This document shows positions 51,505-61,253 of a stretch of DNA of 64,000 nucleotides, piece after piece. The translations under genes were made by a program, and so were the position numbers. Source of the stretch: Leishmania martiniquensis (taxonomy: Eukaryota > Euglenozoa > Kinetoplastea > Trypanosomatida > Trypanosomatidae). Every line of letters begins with the position of its first letter. Positions within the stretch are counted from its first letter, which is position 1. Under the pieces are notes generated by a model. The model did not search any database. It was not told where the DNA came from and saw only the letters and a program-made list of their open reading frames with translations. The stretch covers positions 1,304,001 to 1,368,000 of the forward strand of contig NC_090170.1 of NCBI RefSeq assembly GCF_017916325.1, read 5' to 3'.

Positions 51505-54159
51505 TCACTGAAGCGGCACTGCACCGGCGAGGAGCCCTTCAGCGTACTGTTCCTGCAGCCGTTTTAGCGCCAGTAGACGCTGCGCAAGCAACAGCCACCA
51601 GTGAAGCGCGCGCTGCCGCCGCTTCGCCGCCTCCTGCTCTTGCACCAGCTGCACCCACTCCTCGTAAGCGCGGAGGAGTACAGCACTGTCAGTTTGCTTA
51701 ACGACAATACCGTTAATGACGGTCTCCCAATGCCCACGGCGATGTTCATCGGCGCGGCGGCGCTCGAAGCCAACCACAGCGAGCCCAAAGTCCAGCCTCA
51801 TACGGCGCGCCACGCGAGATATCTGGGGCTGGGTCATGTGCACGATGCCTGGCGGCGGCGCTTTGTCGAGCAGAATGTACCAAGATGTTCTTCCGTGGTG
51901 TGGGATGCCCGGAGGATCGGCTGCAGTGAGTGGGAGCGGCTCGAATGGCTGAGTTTGCCAGCGACCGTAAAATGTCGATGGTGCTGCAAACGGGCGAGAT
52001 GCGGGGGGTGCAACAACCTTGTACGCAGGCTGGTCCTCCGTGAGCAAGCTGCGTCCCTCACGCAGCCACCCCTCGCGAGACCGCAGGCTCACAATAGCGG
52101 AACGCTTGTAGACCACACGGCCCTTGACGCTTCCCACTATCGTGCTCGCATCCTTGGGGTACACCCCTTCATGCCGCGCGAGGTCGGACTCTATTACATA
52201 GAGTGGGTGGTGGTGAAGGGCATTCAGCGCTGTCGGCACAGCTTCCGAGTATATGAGAGAGTGCAGCTGTCGGCCTTCTCGCTGCTGCTGTAGCTGCGCA
52301 AGGGCGCTTGTGTGTGTTGCGGCCACGTTGAAGGTGGCACGCAGCACTTCAGACAGCTCACGGCTGTCATCCCAGGCGAGTTCGTCATGCCAAAGGAATC
52401 GGTGATGCTGGCAGGTGCCGAGGCGCCGGCTGTAGGCGTACGCGGAGCTGTACTTGGAGATGTACCGCGGCGTCGCATCCACCGCCGCTTGACCAGAAAC
52501 CGACAGCGTGTACGGTGCGCCCCAGAGAGTGGCACAGCTTCGGCACGGGTTCACAGAAAGGAAGCTTTCGCGCTCGGCGGACCACACCTCCACCCAGTAG
52601 CATGAAGTAGGCAGCCTTTTGGACTTGACCTCCTCAATGTCCCTGATGTCTGGCATCGTCCGTGCGGAAGACCGCGGCTGCTTCGCCCGCTTGCCCGCTG
52701 AAGCAGCGCCAGAGGCGCTGATGCTATTGAGTGCCTTGCGCTTCTCGCGATCTTCAAAAATGGAAAGAGCTCTCAGCGGCCGGCGCGTACTCACTCCGGG
52801 TTCATCGTCCGCGGCATCGTCCCCATCCTCCTTTCCACCTTCATCTTCGTTGACAGGGCCGCCGGCACGCGCGGCCGCGTGAGCTTTTTCCAGCGGTGTT
52901 TTGGCCAGCTTGGCGACCACAAGACGACAACTCATCCCCGCAACGCGCGCCAACGCCAGAAACAGAAGGGAGAAGTACAGAGGGTGGGGCAACTCGATTG
53001 GCCTATTCGCGGAATGACGGCAATGGCACTCCCCCATCTTCGTATAGAGAAAGCATGGCGCGACCGGGACCGCCCAGTCGGAAAAGTCCGGCTCCGTAGA
53101 CGATGGAGTAGAACTACCCGCCGCGGCACCAGCAGCCGCCCCACGTCCACTCGTTGGAGCCGCCGACGCCTCCAACCTGAAGTGTTTGTTGATCGTTTCG
53201 ATAAGTACGCTTACAGCTGCCGATGTTTTATTCTGTACCGTGTCTCTCCCGCACGTCACCCACCCTGGGGCAAGCGAAGGCTTCCGATACGCCGGCTTTG
53301 TCGACTCCACCGCCAGTACTTTTGCGGTGGCCGCTGCTTTGAGAAAAACGCGGGCACCCGTAGCTTTTTTGGGAAGGTCTTCGCAGGGCGAGTGCTTCAG
53401 GTCCCTTTCCCGTTGAACACGGAGTTGAAGAAGCCGCTTAACGAAGCCTGGATGGCACGACTCGCGCCAGAGCAGACGAGCTCGAATGAACACAGCGAGG
53501 AGCTCGAAGAGTGACCCGCAGACGCGCTGAATGCGCTCTGAGCGACGCTTGGCGGCAAGCAAATCCCTTTGCTCCAGCATGGCCTGGTACGCCGGGTCTC
53601 GTGGTCGCCACTTATCGGAAATGCGCGGCTGCCCTACAAGCGGCAGTTGCGCCCCTTCGGGTATAGGTCGCTCAACCGCAACCCCCTCCTCCTCATTTAC
53701 GTTGACCAGCTCCGCCTTTACGTGGCTCAGCTTTACATTTGCTTTTTCGTCTCGTCGGGAAGGCATTGCCTCTGTCTTGAAACCTAGGGCCGTGTCAACT
53801 GACTCGTGCTTCGCCGCGTCATCTTCAGTGACGCCAGTGGGATTCTTCTTGACAAGGCCATTCTGTTCGCTTTCCTCCTGCCTTTTGGTGTGTGGCAAAG
53901 CCACTGGTAACTCTACTTCATCCCACTCGCCCATATCAGTGGCTAATTCGCTCAGTTTATCACCCGCGGCGCTACCCGTCTCGGATGGGTTCCCAGGCAC
54001 GCTAGCGGATGTCACCATGGCCATTTTGCGCCGAGTGCCGCGGCCGCCTTCGGCCGCCGGGATGCGCTGCCGCTTCGACATATTGCGTAGATAGCCATCC
54101 ACAGTGGCCGTCGCCGCCGAGGCGACTGATTTCGCAGCTCTCCGTGCATTGGAGCTCAT
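51505..54159 (-). CDS. XPC: XPC/Rad4 nucleotide excision repair protein
   Basis: An 884-residue damage-recognition protein of global-genome nucleotide excision repair, nuclear. ATG 54159 (MSSNARRAAKSV) is used; the longer frame opens at a GTG. Residues 1-170 are disordered and basic. The transglutaminase-like domain spans about 250-560 (FLALARVAGMSCRLVVAK near 405, CYWVEVWSAE near 520), interrupted by a low-complexity acidic insertion (DEGGKEDGDDAADDE). The three beta-hairpin domains follow: BHD1 with HHPLYVIESDLARHEGVYP (about 648-666), BHD2 with TFYGRWQTQPFEPLPL (about 728-743), and BHD3 with RRMRLDFGLAVVGFERRR (about 783-801) and INGIVVKQTDSAVL. Order and spacing match Rad4. As in other Rad4 proteins, the transglutaminase fold need not be catalytic. 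A C-terminal coiled segment (EEWVQLVQEQEAAKRRQRAL) follows. Confidence 0.9.
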   Translation of the reverse strand: MSSNARRAAKSVASAATATVDGYLRNMSKRQRIPAAEGGRGTRRKMAMVTSASVPGNPSETGSAAGDKLSELATDMGEWDEVELPVALPHTKRQEESEQNGLVKKNPTGVTEDDAAKHESVDTALGFKTEAMPSRRDEKANVKLSHVKAELVNVNEEEGVAVERPIPEGAQLPLVGQPRISDKWRPRDPAYQAMLEQRDLLAAKRRSERIQRVCGSLFELLAVFIRARLLWRESCHPGFVKRLLQLRVQRERDLKHSPCEDLPKKATGARVFLKAAATAKVLAVESTKPAYRKPSLAPGWVTCGRDTVQNKTSAAVSVLIETINKHFRLEASAAPTSGRGAAAGAAAGSSTPSSTEPDFSDWAVPVAPCFLYTKMGECHCRHSANRPIELPHPLYFSLLFLALARVAGMSCRLVVAKLAKTPLEKAHAAARAGGPVNEDEGGKEDGDDAADDEPGVSTRRPLRALSIFEDREKRKALNSISASGAASAGKRAKQPRSSARTMPDIRDIEEVKSKRLPTSCYWVEVWSAERESFLSVNPCRSCATLWGAPYTLSVSGQAAVDATPRYISKYSSAYAYSRRLGTCQHHRFLWHDELAWDDSRELSEVLRATFNVAATHTSALAQLQQQREGRQLHSLIYSEAVPTALNALHHHPLYVIESDLARHEGVYPKDASTIVGSVKGRVVYKRSAIVSLRSREGWLREGRSLLTEDQPAYKVVAPPASRPFAAPSTFYGRWQTQPFEPLPLTAADPPGIPHHGRTSWYILLDKAPPPGIVHMTQPQISRVARRMRLDFGLAVVGFERRRADEHRRGHWETVINGIVVKQTDSAVLLRAYEEWVQLVQEQEAAKRRQRALHWWLLLAQRLLALKRLQEQYAEGLLAGAVPLQ

Positions 54160-54934
54160 TTCTAACAGACGATCGACAAAGTAACGGCAGCGCGATGTAT
54201 ACCTTGATGAGAAGTCCAGAGCAAATGCGGGAGCGATCAAGGTAGAGACGCGCAACAGCCGCACAGCTCTTTCGCTTTTTTTTTCGAGAAGAGACTGCCA
54301 CAGGATTATTAGGCGGAAAGGTGGGTCATCAGATGACACGATATACACAGATCACCATGAGGCATCGAATGCACTCATTCATAATGAGCTTGGAAGTAGC
54401 TGATAGATGGGAGGGCAAGTCGATGCCCTTTTGTCGTTTTAATTCCTGCGTCTTCGCTGATGAAGCAGTGCATAAAAGTGTGGTCTTCCATCTACCGTCG
54501 CGTGAGATAGCGATACAGTACTTTTTTTTTGAGAGCGACAAGAAGGTGTGGTGTTTAAAAAGACCAGAGGGCTCAAGTTCAAACAAAAGTACTAACTCCA
54601 AGCGAAATCTAAGCATCTTGGGTAGGTTGTGTGGCATATGAGCGATGCCAATGCGACTCAGACAACAGAAAAGGCATTCTTTCTCATAAGTCCTGCATCG
54701 GGTAGAGATGCATCGAATTATTCAATAGGGAAAACGCGCATGGGCTCTTTTCCCAAATCGTGTCTCCCAGTAGCTCAAAAACGACGGACTTACAAGGCCC
54801 AGATATTTTTATGCGACATATGTAGATGGTCATTCATCGTAACAAAAAAAAAAGATGTAAAGCAGGCCGATGCCGAGTCACGCCTGCCACTAGAGAGAGA
54901 GAAACTCATTTTAGCTGAATGGCAGTAAATATGC
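54160..54934. other. AT-richer intergenic region upstream of XPC
   Basis: About 0.78 kb with GC near 47% in the line I counted (54,721-54,780), well below the XPC coding sequence. A T run at 54,522-54,530 and an A run at 54,842-54,853 are present. Short frames on both strands have no recognisable content. It marks the left edge of the low-GC island. Confidence 0.6.
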
Positions 54935-56347
54935 TCATTTCCATAGGGCAAGCTTATTCCGGTTGTGGCCCCTGCTTTGAATATCCAAAATCACCTCCGC
55001 TACGGCTGCATAAAACTCCAGCTCGTTTTCCCCGAATTGATGCAACCACCCTTTCGTCAGACCATCGTCCAAGAGCATAACGTCCACACCACGCATTGAT
55101 ACATGCTCGCAGGGGTCAGTAGAGAGAGCAATACGCTCGATTTCGTAGTCAGGATCACCAGCGATATCCGGCTCTCGAATTCTGTATCTCGCACTATCGC
55201 CCCTCGTGGCGCTCTTCACACCCGGAATGAACTGAGCCTCTCCGCTGCGATCCGAGAAACCATTTCCTAGCGCGCCGACGCTGCTACCAAGCATTGCTGA
55301 TTTACGCTTGTCCCTGGCATCAATGCTCCCCTGCAATTTTTCGGCATCTTCCGTTCTACGTCGCTGTGACTCGAAAGACTTCTCAGAAAAGGGATCCAGC
55401 AACGTTATCTGGCGCGCGCGCTCCTTCGCGCTGCACCTGTACTCGCCGTTCTTTCGCTGTTGGAGCAAACCTGGCTGGAGCCACTTGTAATCCAGCAATA
55501 GATTAAAGTACTCGGAGCCAAACACATACGGGTCCAATGTGGTCTTCTGAATCGTTTCAGGCAGATGAAACTCGTCTTCACTCGGTCCAATCATGCTAGG
55601 CCGCCGTTTAATCTTGGGCTTCACCTCTTCACGGGTATGGAAGTTAGCGGCATCGTGAAAACCAATACAACGGCTACACCCTATCAAAGCGACAACCTGC
55701 TCCAATGAAAATCCTTGACGCGATAGCACGCGCTTCATGTTCAAAACATCACGATCGTCCTCGCGAATCAACGAATGCGGAAAAGCGAGAAGCAAGTTTC
55801 GTGCCATAAACTCAGGGTGTTCATCGCGGCCGCGGAGCGGAGCTACATTGGGCCCACCAAGACGAGCCATTGCCTTTGCCGTGAACATTGCCCATAAATC
55901 GGGAAATGTGTACATCGGCTGCTCCCTGTTAAGCGTCCAAATGAAATCAACGATCTCCTCGGCCTCTTCTCGATAGTTCTCCGGTGCTACAATAGGGCAT
56001 CCGAACGGTGTTTGCGTGTTGCTTAGCGCATGATGCAGAAGCATCCGCACGGCAACAACAGCTAAGTCAGGCCTTGAGAATAACCTCTGATCTATCGCCT
56101 CGCGAATGTACAGTTCGTTTCCTGATGGACGCCACCGCTGATACAATCGGTTCACTAAGTAAAAAGCTAAGCTCGTCACATTAACGAAGACAAGAAGGCC
56201 GGTGAAAATGACAGCTGTCTCCCACCAAGGGCGCCGTCGCGCAAGGCGGTGAAGATCAGTTTCCTTGTACCCCCACCATAGCAGCGTGTGTTTTGTTGGG
56301 GAGAAGAGGGCTGAGGTCCGTCTTTTGAGAAGGTTGACCCGAAACAT
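54935..56347 (-). CDS. membrane-anchored class I peroxidase homologue lacking the proximal haem ligand
   Basis: A 470-residue protein. A transmembrane helix occupies about residues 43-66 (ETAVIFTGLLVFVNVTSLA). The soluble part aligns with ascorbate/cytochrome c peroxidases. The distal block VAVRMLLHHALSNTQTPFGC (99-118) keeps the distal Arg101 and His105, but the active-site Trp is Leu104. Next come YTFPDLWAMFTAKAMARLGGP (146-166) and PLRGRDE. The proximal block VALIGCSRCIG (219-229) stands where active enzymes have VALSGGHTIG, so the haem-ligating His is Ser225 (codon at 55,673-55,675). PYVFGSEYFNLLL (273-285) matches the following conserved helix. Residues 330-400 are a disordered insertion. 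It is probably not a haem peroxidase but a structural descendant. Leishmania also has an active, membrane-anchored class I peroxidase, so this could be a paralogue. GC is low for this genome (about 48-50%). Targeting is uncertain, mitochondrion or ER. Confidence 0.75.
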   Translation of the reverse strand: MFRVNLLKRRTSALFSPTKHTLLWWGYKETDLHRLARRRPWWETAVIFTGLLVFVNVTSLAFYLVNRLYQRWRPSGNELYIREAIDQRLFSRPDLAVVAVRMLLHHALSNTQTPFGCPIVAPENYREEAEEIVDFIWTLNREQPMYTFPDLWAMFTAKAMARLGGPNVAPLRGRDEHPEFMARNLLLAFPHSLIREDDRDVLNMKRVLSRQGFSLEQVVALIGCSRCIGFHDAANFHTREEVKPKIKRRPSMIGPSEDEFHLPETIQKTTLDPYVFGSEYFNLLLDYKWLQPGLLQQRKNGEYRCSAKERARQITLLDPFSEKSFESQRRRTEDAEKLQGSIDARDKRKSAMLGSSVGALGNGFSDRSGEAQFIPGVKSATRGDSARYRIREPDIAGDPDYEIERIALSTDPCEHVSMRGVDVMLLDDGLTKGWLHQFGENELEFYAAVAEVILDIQSRGHNRNKLALWK

Positions 56348-56938
56348 ACGTTTCGAGTTCTGATACTAGCCTCTCCAGTAAAGCCGCGAAAAGCAAAAAG
56401 GTAAGAGAGGGCTCGATGAGAAAATACAACATGAATGTGTGCGTGCGTTGGCAGTGAAACAAGAGACAGAGGAGATATAAAGGAGAGAAGGAAGACAAAC
56501 GTGCTGGAAAGGGAGAAATTCGGCGGATATGACCGAAAGCGAAGTGGTAATGTCCCTGAAAAGGTAGCAGCTTAGTGAGAAAGGAGATATCGTGCTAATG
56601 TCTTCTGTCGCACGTTTTTCTCTCCTTTTTGTTGGTAGTGTGCGTTCGAATAATCGTTTAAAGCATCGGGAATCGTAGAGCGGCTGCTCAGCAGAGCCAC
56701 TACGAAAAAGGACCAAAATAAAACATGTCGGTTTGTCACGCGCTCTCTTGCAGCCGCGAAGTCTGAAGGGAAAAGGAAATATATAAGAGAGTTGTAGTCT
56801 TCAGAAGTATCCCCGGGCATTGTGTTGCACACCACAGAGAATGAAAGCTACACAACGTTTAAAAGGAATCTGTGAATGTGAAGATGGAACCCCCTCCTAC
56901 TGCATAAAAAAAAAAAAAAACGGACTCCGTAGCCTCAA
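56348..56938. other. intergenic region between acyltransferase and peroxidase-like genes
   Basis: About 0.6 kb of AT-richer UTR sequence with an A run at 56,906-56,920 just downstream of the acyltransferase stop codon. No gene seen. Confidence 0.6.
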
Positions 56939-58537
56939 CTAGAAAATTGGAGCTTCCTTTGGGAAGGAAGCTACTTTAAGGGGAAAGGTGTTGTTTCGTT
57001 CATCGCCTATGAAAAAGGAAGCACGCCTAAACATTTCGGACAATCCTCGTTGTGGTGAAACTTCTTGAATCTCTGAGCATCCATGGGTCACAACGATTTC
57101 CTCCATTGCTGTCGTCCATTGTACAGGGTGAGCGAGCTGAGCCGCGAGCACTGCAGTCACCATCTCCCTCACGCTCCCCGCCGCGGCGCCATTGTCAAAT
57201 GTATCAACGACGAGAGTGCTCTCGAAACGACCTTTGTGGCGGATCTCGCCAACATTTGACTTTTGCATGTGTTCGCGCACGCTCTGCTGAAAAGCGCTGC
57301 TCAGCGGGTCGAATACCCTTCCTGTCAAATTTGTAACCCATAGAGGGAGAACGCGGCACGTCTCATCAAGAATTCCATGGTCCGAAAGCGAAAAAAGCTC
57401 ACGGAGGACCACTTCATCCGGCAGGGCCGCACGTACTACAGGAAGAAACTCGTCCATGGCACGCCGAAGTTTGCTCGAATGAAAGGGAACCTCCATGGTA
57501 AGAGGAATAAACCATGATTTTTTCTTCAGCCCGCTTCGACCGTCTTCCTCCAGTGTCAGATGTGTAAGCTCCTCTAGCATCGGAGTATAGCCGTCATCTG
57601 CGCCCTTGATGAACCGGCGGAAAGTTGATCTTGAGCCGTACTTTTGCGCTGAGGACGTTACGAAATCCCCATTGTGGAGAACGTTGGGATCCTTTGCAAC
57701 GCCATCTTTGTTGTCGAGTCGGACAGATGCAAGAGCATGACTTACAACTGCTTGAATATCCTCACCGTTGGCACAATTCGCGCGGAACTGTGGATCTAGG
57801 CACTTGCCTAGCACTGCAAGTCCCACGAGATCGCCAGCCACAACATATTGGTGATGCTTCAGATTGTTGTTCACAACTTCCACAAATGACGTTGTCTGCG
57901 CAAGAGATTGTGCAACCTCCTCTACCAGCGCGAAAAAAAGCGCATCTACTGCCTCAATGTCGTCACTGAGTTTTGCCCGGTATGGGCAACACGCGTACAG
58001 CTTCCTATTGCCGTGAGGGACGCCATCGCATGCCCGATGCATGAGCAAGCCACGCTTAAAGGTCAAGTCGACCGCAATCTCAGGCGTAAAGACACCAAGA
58101 GCAGTAAGGGCAGTGAATTCGCCTAGGCTATGCCCAGCAATGCAGGAAATTTGCCTATTGTACACATGTGGATTTTGCTCCTTCAACTTTTCGTACGCAA
58201 GAAGCTGCGCGGCGATAACGCAGGGCTGTGTCAAGTAAGTAAGCTGCATTACACCGTCTGGGTGTGAAACCACGTGAGTGCTAGGAGTAGATTCTTTTGT
58301 GTTCAACAGTTCTTTGCTGGGGCGCTTGCAGACTTGATCAATATCAAAGGCGTCGCCTCGTGCCACAGTCTTCGTAGGGTTCTGCTGAATAACATGCTGC
58401 AATGAGATGCCGAAATTTCGCATCATACAGTCACTCATACGTTCCCATACCTTCACAACGGCAGGGTCATCCAGTAGTGATAGGCACATGCCCTTGGCAT
58501 GCACCCCCTGACCAGAGAAGACCAAGGCTCTCCGCAT
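56939..58537 (-). CDS. malonyl-CoA:ACP transacylase-like acyltransferase
   Basis: A 532-residue protein with the FabD/acyltransferase-domain fold. The N-terminal MRRALVFSGQGVHAKGMC matches the family GQG motif. The nucleophile motif is GHSLGEFTAL (Ser137). FKRGLLMHRA supplies Arg162, which binds the carboxylate of malonyl substrates. MEVPFHSSKL contains the catalytic His353. VHPVQW-type sequence near the C-terminus (AHPVQWTTAMEEI) and SPQRGLSEM are also conserved. It is much longer than bacterial FabD (about 310) because of insertions at about 50-95 (KTVARGDAFDIDQ to SHPDGV), 240-340 and 420-450. Transfer of malonyl groups onto acyl carrier protein for type II fatty acid synthesis is the likely role; trypanosomatids have a mitochondrial type II system. 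No obvious presequence precedes the domain. It lies in the low-GC island (50% in one counted line). Confidence 0.83.
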   Translation of the reverse strand: MRRALVFSGQGVHAKGMCLSLLDDPAVVKVWERMSDCMMRNFGISLQHVIQQNPTKTVARGDAFDIDQVCKRPSKELLNTKESTPSTHVVSHPDGVMQLTYLTQPCVIAAQLLAYEKLKEQNPHVYNRQISCIAGHSLGEFTALTALGVFTPEIAVDLTFKRGLLMHRACDGVPHGNRKLYACCPYRAKLSDDIEAVDALFFALVEEVAQSLAQTTSFVEVVNNNLKHHQYVVAGDLVGLAVLGKCLDPQFRANCANGEDIQAVVSHALASVRLDNKDGVAKDPNVLHNGDFVTSSAQKYGSRSTFRRFIKGADDGYTPMLEELTHLTLEEDGRSGLKKKSWFIPLTMEVPFHSSKLRRAMDEFLPVVRAALPDEVVLRELFSLSDHGILDETCRVLPLWVTNLTGRVFDPLSSAFQQSVREHMQKSNVGEIRHKGRFESTLVVDTFDNGAAAGSVREMVTAVLAAQLAHPVQWTTAMEEIVVTHGCSEIQEVSPQRGLSEMFRRASFFIGDERNNTFPLKVASFPKEAPIF

Positions 58538-58961
58538 TTTTCCCTCCTCCAGTTAATGTCCGATTGCGTGAGAAGCGAAGAAAAGGAGAAAGGAGACAGA
58601 GTAACAGCGTGAGAGCACATCGTAGTACATTCTGGTTGCTATAGTCGCGTAAATACCCGGCATATTAATGCGCCAAGAGGGAAAAGCTGCTGTTGCTAGA
58701 TACCGCTGAGTCCCCTAGTAATGTCAAGAGTGACCCTCATACAGATTCGACGCGCTCCCGGAAAAAAAACTTAGCAAATGCTAGGCAAAGGCGCCGGCTT
58801 GCACCCTAAAATGCACGGTTTCCCATCATGGGCAGGGGAACTGATGATTCGCGGCCTTGGAGACCCTTTTTCACAGCTCCCCCCCTCACACACATCAGAG
58901 GTAGATGATTTTGGTTTCTAGAAAGAACTTCTTGGGTGTGGGGGCTGCTGCGTGTGCTGCG
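58538..58961. other. 5' flank of the acyltransferase gene
   Basis: About 0.42 kb, including the acyltransferase splice region. Nothing else recognised. GC rises sharply at its right edge, where repeat copy 4 begins. Confidence 0.5.
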
Positions 58962-59361
58962 CCTCGGGGGCCCAGCGCCGCCATTCGCCGCGGTGAGGCC
59001 AAGCGGCACCCCCACCCCTCTGCCTATGCCGGGCAGCCGCGGGCGGCGGCAAGGGTGTGCGCGGCGTGGCGCCGGTGCGGCCTGCGGCGGTGAACGCGTC
59101 TGCGCCGCCCACGTCGTGGCCAAGGTATGCATGCCGCTCTGGCGCATCATGCCCGGCCCTCCCCTCTGCGTGTGTCTGTGCGTGTGTGTGTCTGTGGAGG
59201 GGGCGTGGGCCACCTCAGGAGAACGCACCGCGTGGCGGCCAGCGTGATGGGCGCGGCTGCGATGCGGCTTGCGGGGCGAGGGGGTATGCAGAGTCCGAGG
59301 CACGGACTGTGCGCAGATGGCTGAGCCGGGCGCCATGCCGCCATGGGTCTCTGCGGCTGCC
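58962..59361 (+). mobile_element. SIDER-like dispersed repeat, copy 4 (about 400 bp)
   Basis: Same orientation as copy 1 and without the 65-bp segment. It matches from the CTCGGGGG block through GGTCTCTGCGGCTGCC. Its last part (including GGGCGCCATGCCGCCATGG) is shared with copies 1 and 2 but not with 3 and 5, so it is intermediate between the two subtypes. It forms an inverted pair with copy 5, 1.9 kb away. Confidence 0.65.
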
Positions 59362-61253
59362 GCGCCGCTTTTTCGGGGTGGCGAGAGGGGCTTTCGGCGA
59401 TCTTTGCCCAGGGGAAAGGGGGCCTGGCTGGCGGGGGTGGGCAGCGGCAACGCCTGCCCGCGGGTCGGCTCGCGGTGCGGCCTAGGGCGAGGTGTCGTTT
59501 TTTGCTGCGGGGCATGGCTGGCGCCTGCTTGCGTTCTTTCCCCAGGGCGTGATGGGGGCTGCGCCGCGCGGCGGTGGGCCCGGGCGCCAACCCCCCTTCC
59601 CCTTCCGCCAGGGCCAGCGCGGGCGGGCCGCCCCCTGGCCCCTAGGCCCCGCGCGCCCGAAGCCCCCCACAACCAAACCGGGCGCCACCCCGCAGACCCG
59701 GCGCGGCCACGGCGCCCCGACGACCCCCGCGCGGACCCTCGGGCGTTGCCCACTGCACGTCGCTGCGCGCACGAAGCCCCCTTATGCGCAGCGCCGGCGT
59801 GTTGCTCCTAGTGTCGCTACTAAGCGGAGGTGCCGGCCCACCTTCCAGATAAAAAGCGAGCGGAGCCAGCAAAGGCTCCGATGTTGTGGGGCACTTTCTT
59901 GCTTGCTGTCGGCAGACGATGCGGTGAACTCAGGCATCCATTCCGAAGTGACGAGGCATGCTGTAACATACGCTCGCAGGTGCGACGGCAAAAGCGGGCG
60001 CTTTCCATTTGACTGCCGTGGTGGCGCCGCGTGCGAAGCACATGAGGGGGGAGGAACCGGGCCCCTCCTTCGGGCTGAACGAGAGACGCTCCTATACAGA
60101 GAAGCAAGCGTGGCTGCGGCCGCCAACTCCTTCTCGTTCGTTCAAGCGCACGGTACCCACTCCACAGCGATGAGTACCGGCAAACAGCGGCGTAGTTGAG
60201 AATAAATACTGGCGCTGACAGCCTGTCGAGCACGCCTCACGCTTCTTTCCGCTGACCATCGCGGGGTGCAGCTCATCGACAAGGGTAAGTTTGCGGAGCC
60301 GAGCCCATCACAGGCGCCGAGGTCCACCACCTCGATCAACAACTTGCACGCCGACTTCCACCGTAACCGCTGTACACGGTGCGGCCCGCGTCACGAGAGC
60401 GGACGATCCTCACGGTGTGGCGCGCCGGCACCTCAAGCCGTGTCTCGGGTCCCTGCAGCGGCGGGTGACCGACGGCGACATCATGCAGTGCCGCTGGCGT
60501 GCCGTCCGCTTCTCCGCCTGGTGCTGCCGTGCGTGCGTGTGGGTAGGCGGCGCCCAACCAGGCGCCATGCACGACACACTCCGTGAATCTCGCGTACCGT
60601 CCGTGCTGCATGGCATGCTCCCCACCGAGTGCCTACACCGCTGCCCCCCATCCGGACGACAGGCTGTGGGCCCCTTTGTGCGCTGGCATACGCCCATCCG
60701 CGCGCCCGTCCCGCTTGGCACACCCCCACGCCCTCCAAAGGAGGGGGGGGGCGTGCCAGCGCCGGGGATCGCGCAATGCACCGGTGAGCTGCCCAGACAC
60801 GTCCCCGGAGATCTCGACGGAAAGAAAGGGGTGGCGGCTGTGCGCAGGCGCTGCCGCCCGCTGCGGAGGTGGTGTGCGACATCCAAGCGAGGCGCGCAGA
60901 GGTGCGTAAGAACGGAGGACGAGAAGATGCGCGAAGAGTTCCACCCCGATCGACCCCGAAGTGCATGTGTGCGCCGTGCGCAGCGTCTGCTGCGAGCGAC
61001 CGGGTGGGCCCATGAGGCGCAGATGCCGGAAGCATGGCGCGAGCACCGCGCCTTGCACGATTCGACGACAGACGGCTCGGCCTGGAGGACCCGCATCTCG
61101 TCGCCTTCCCCCAAAGAGGGTGGGGTGGGGCGGGTGGGAGGAGTCGGCTGTGGTGTGGCATGCGGTCATTCGATGACGTCTTCGTTGTGGGGATGGCGCG
61201 TCGAAAGCAAACCGCAAAAGGCCTTTTCACAATTTCGAAGAAGAGCAAAAAAA
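59362..61253. other. GC-rich 1.9-kb segment between inverted repeat copies 4 and 5
   Basis: No gene supported. Positions 59,370-59,760 are extremely GC-rich with runs of G and C. Positions 60,260-61,200 are open in several frames on both strands (a 327-residue plus frame at 60,291-61,274 and a 280-residue minus frame at 60,481-61,323), which is expected at such GC. I looked for reverse transcriptase, RNase H or endonuclease motifs of ingi/L1Tc-type retroposons and found none I would defend. A degenerate retroposon remnant is possible. Confidence 0.4.
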
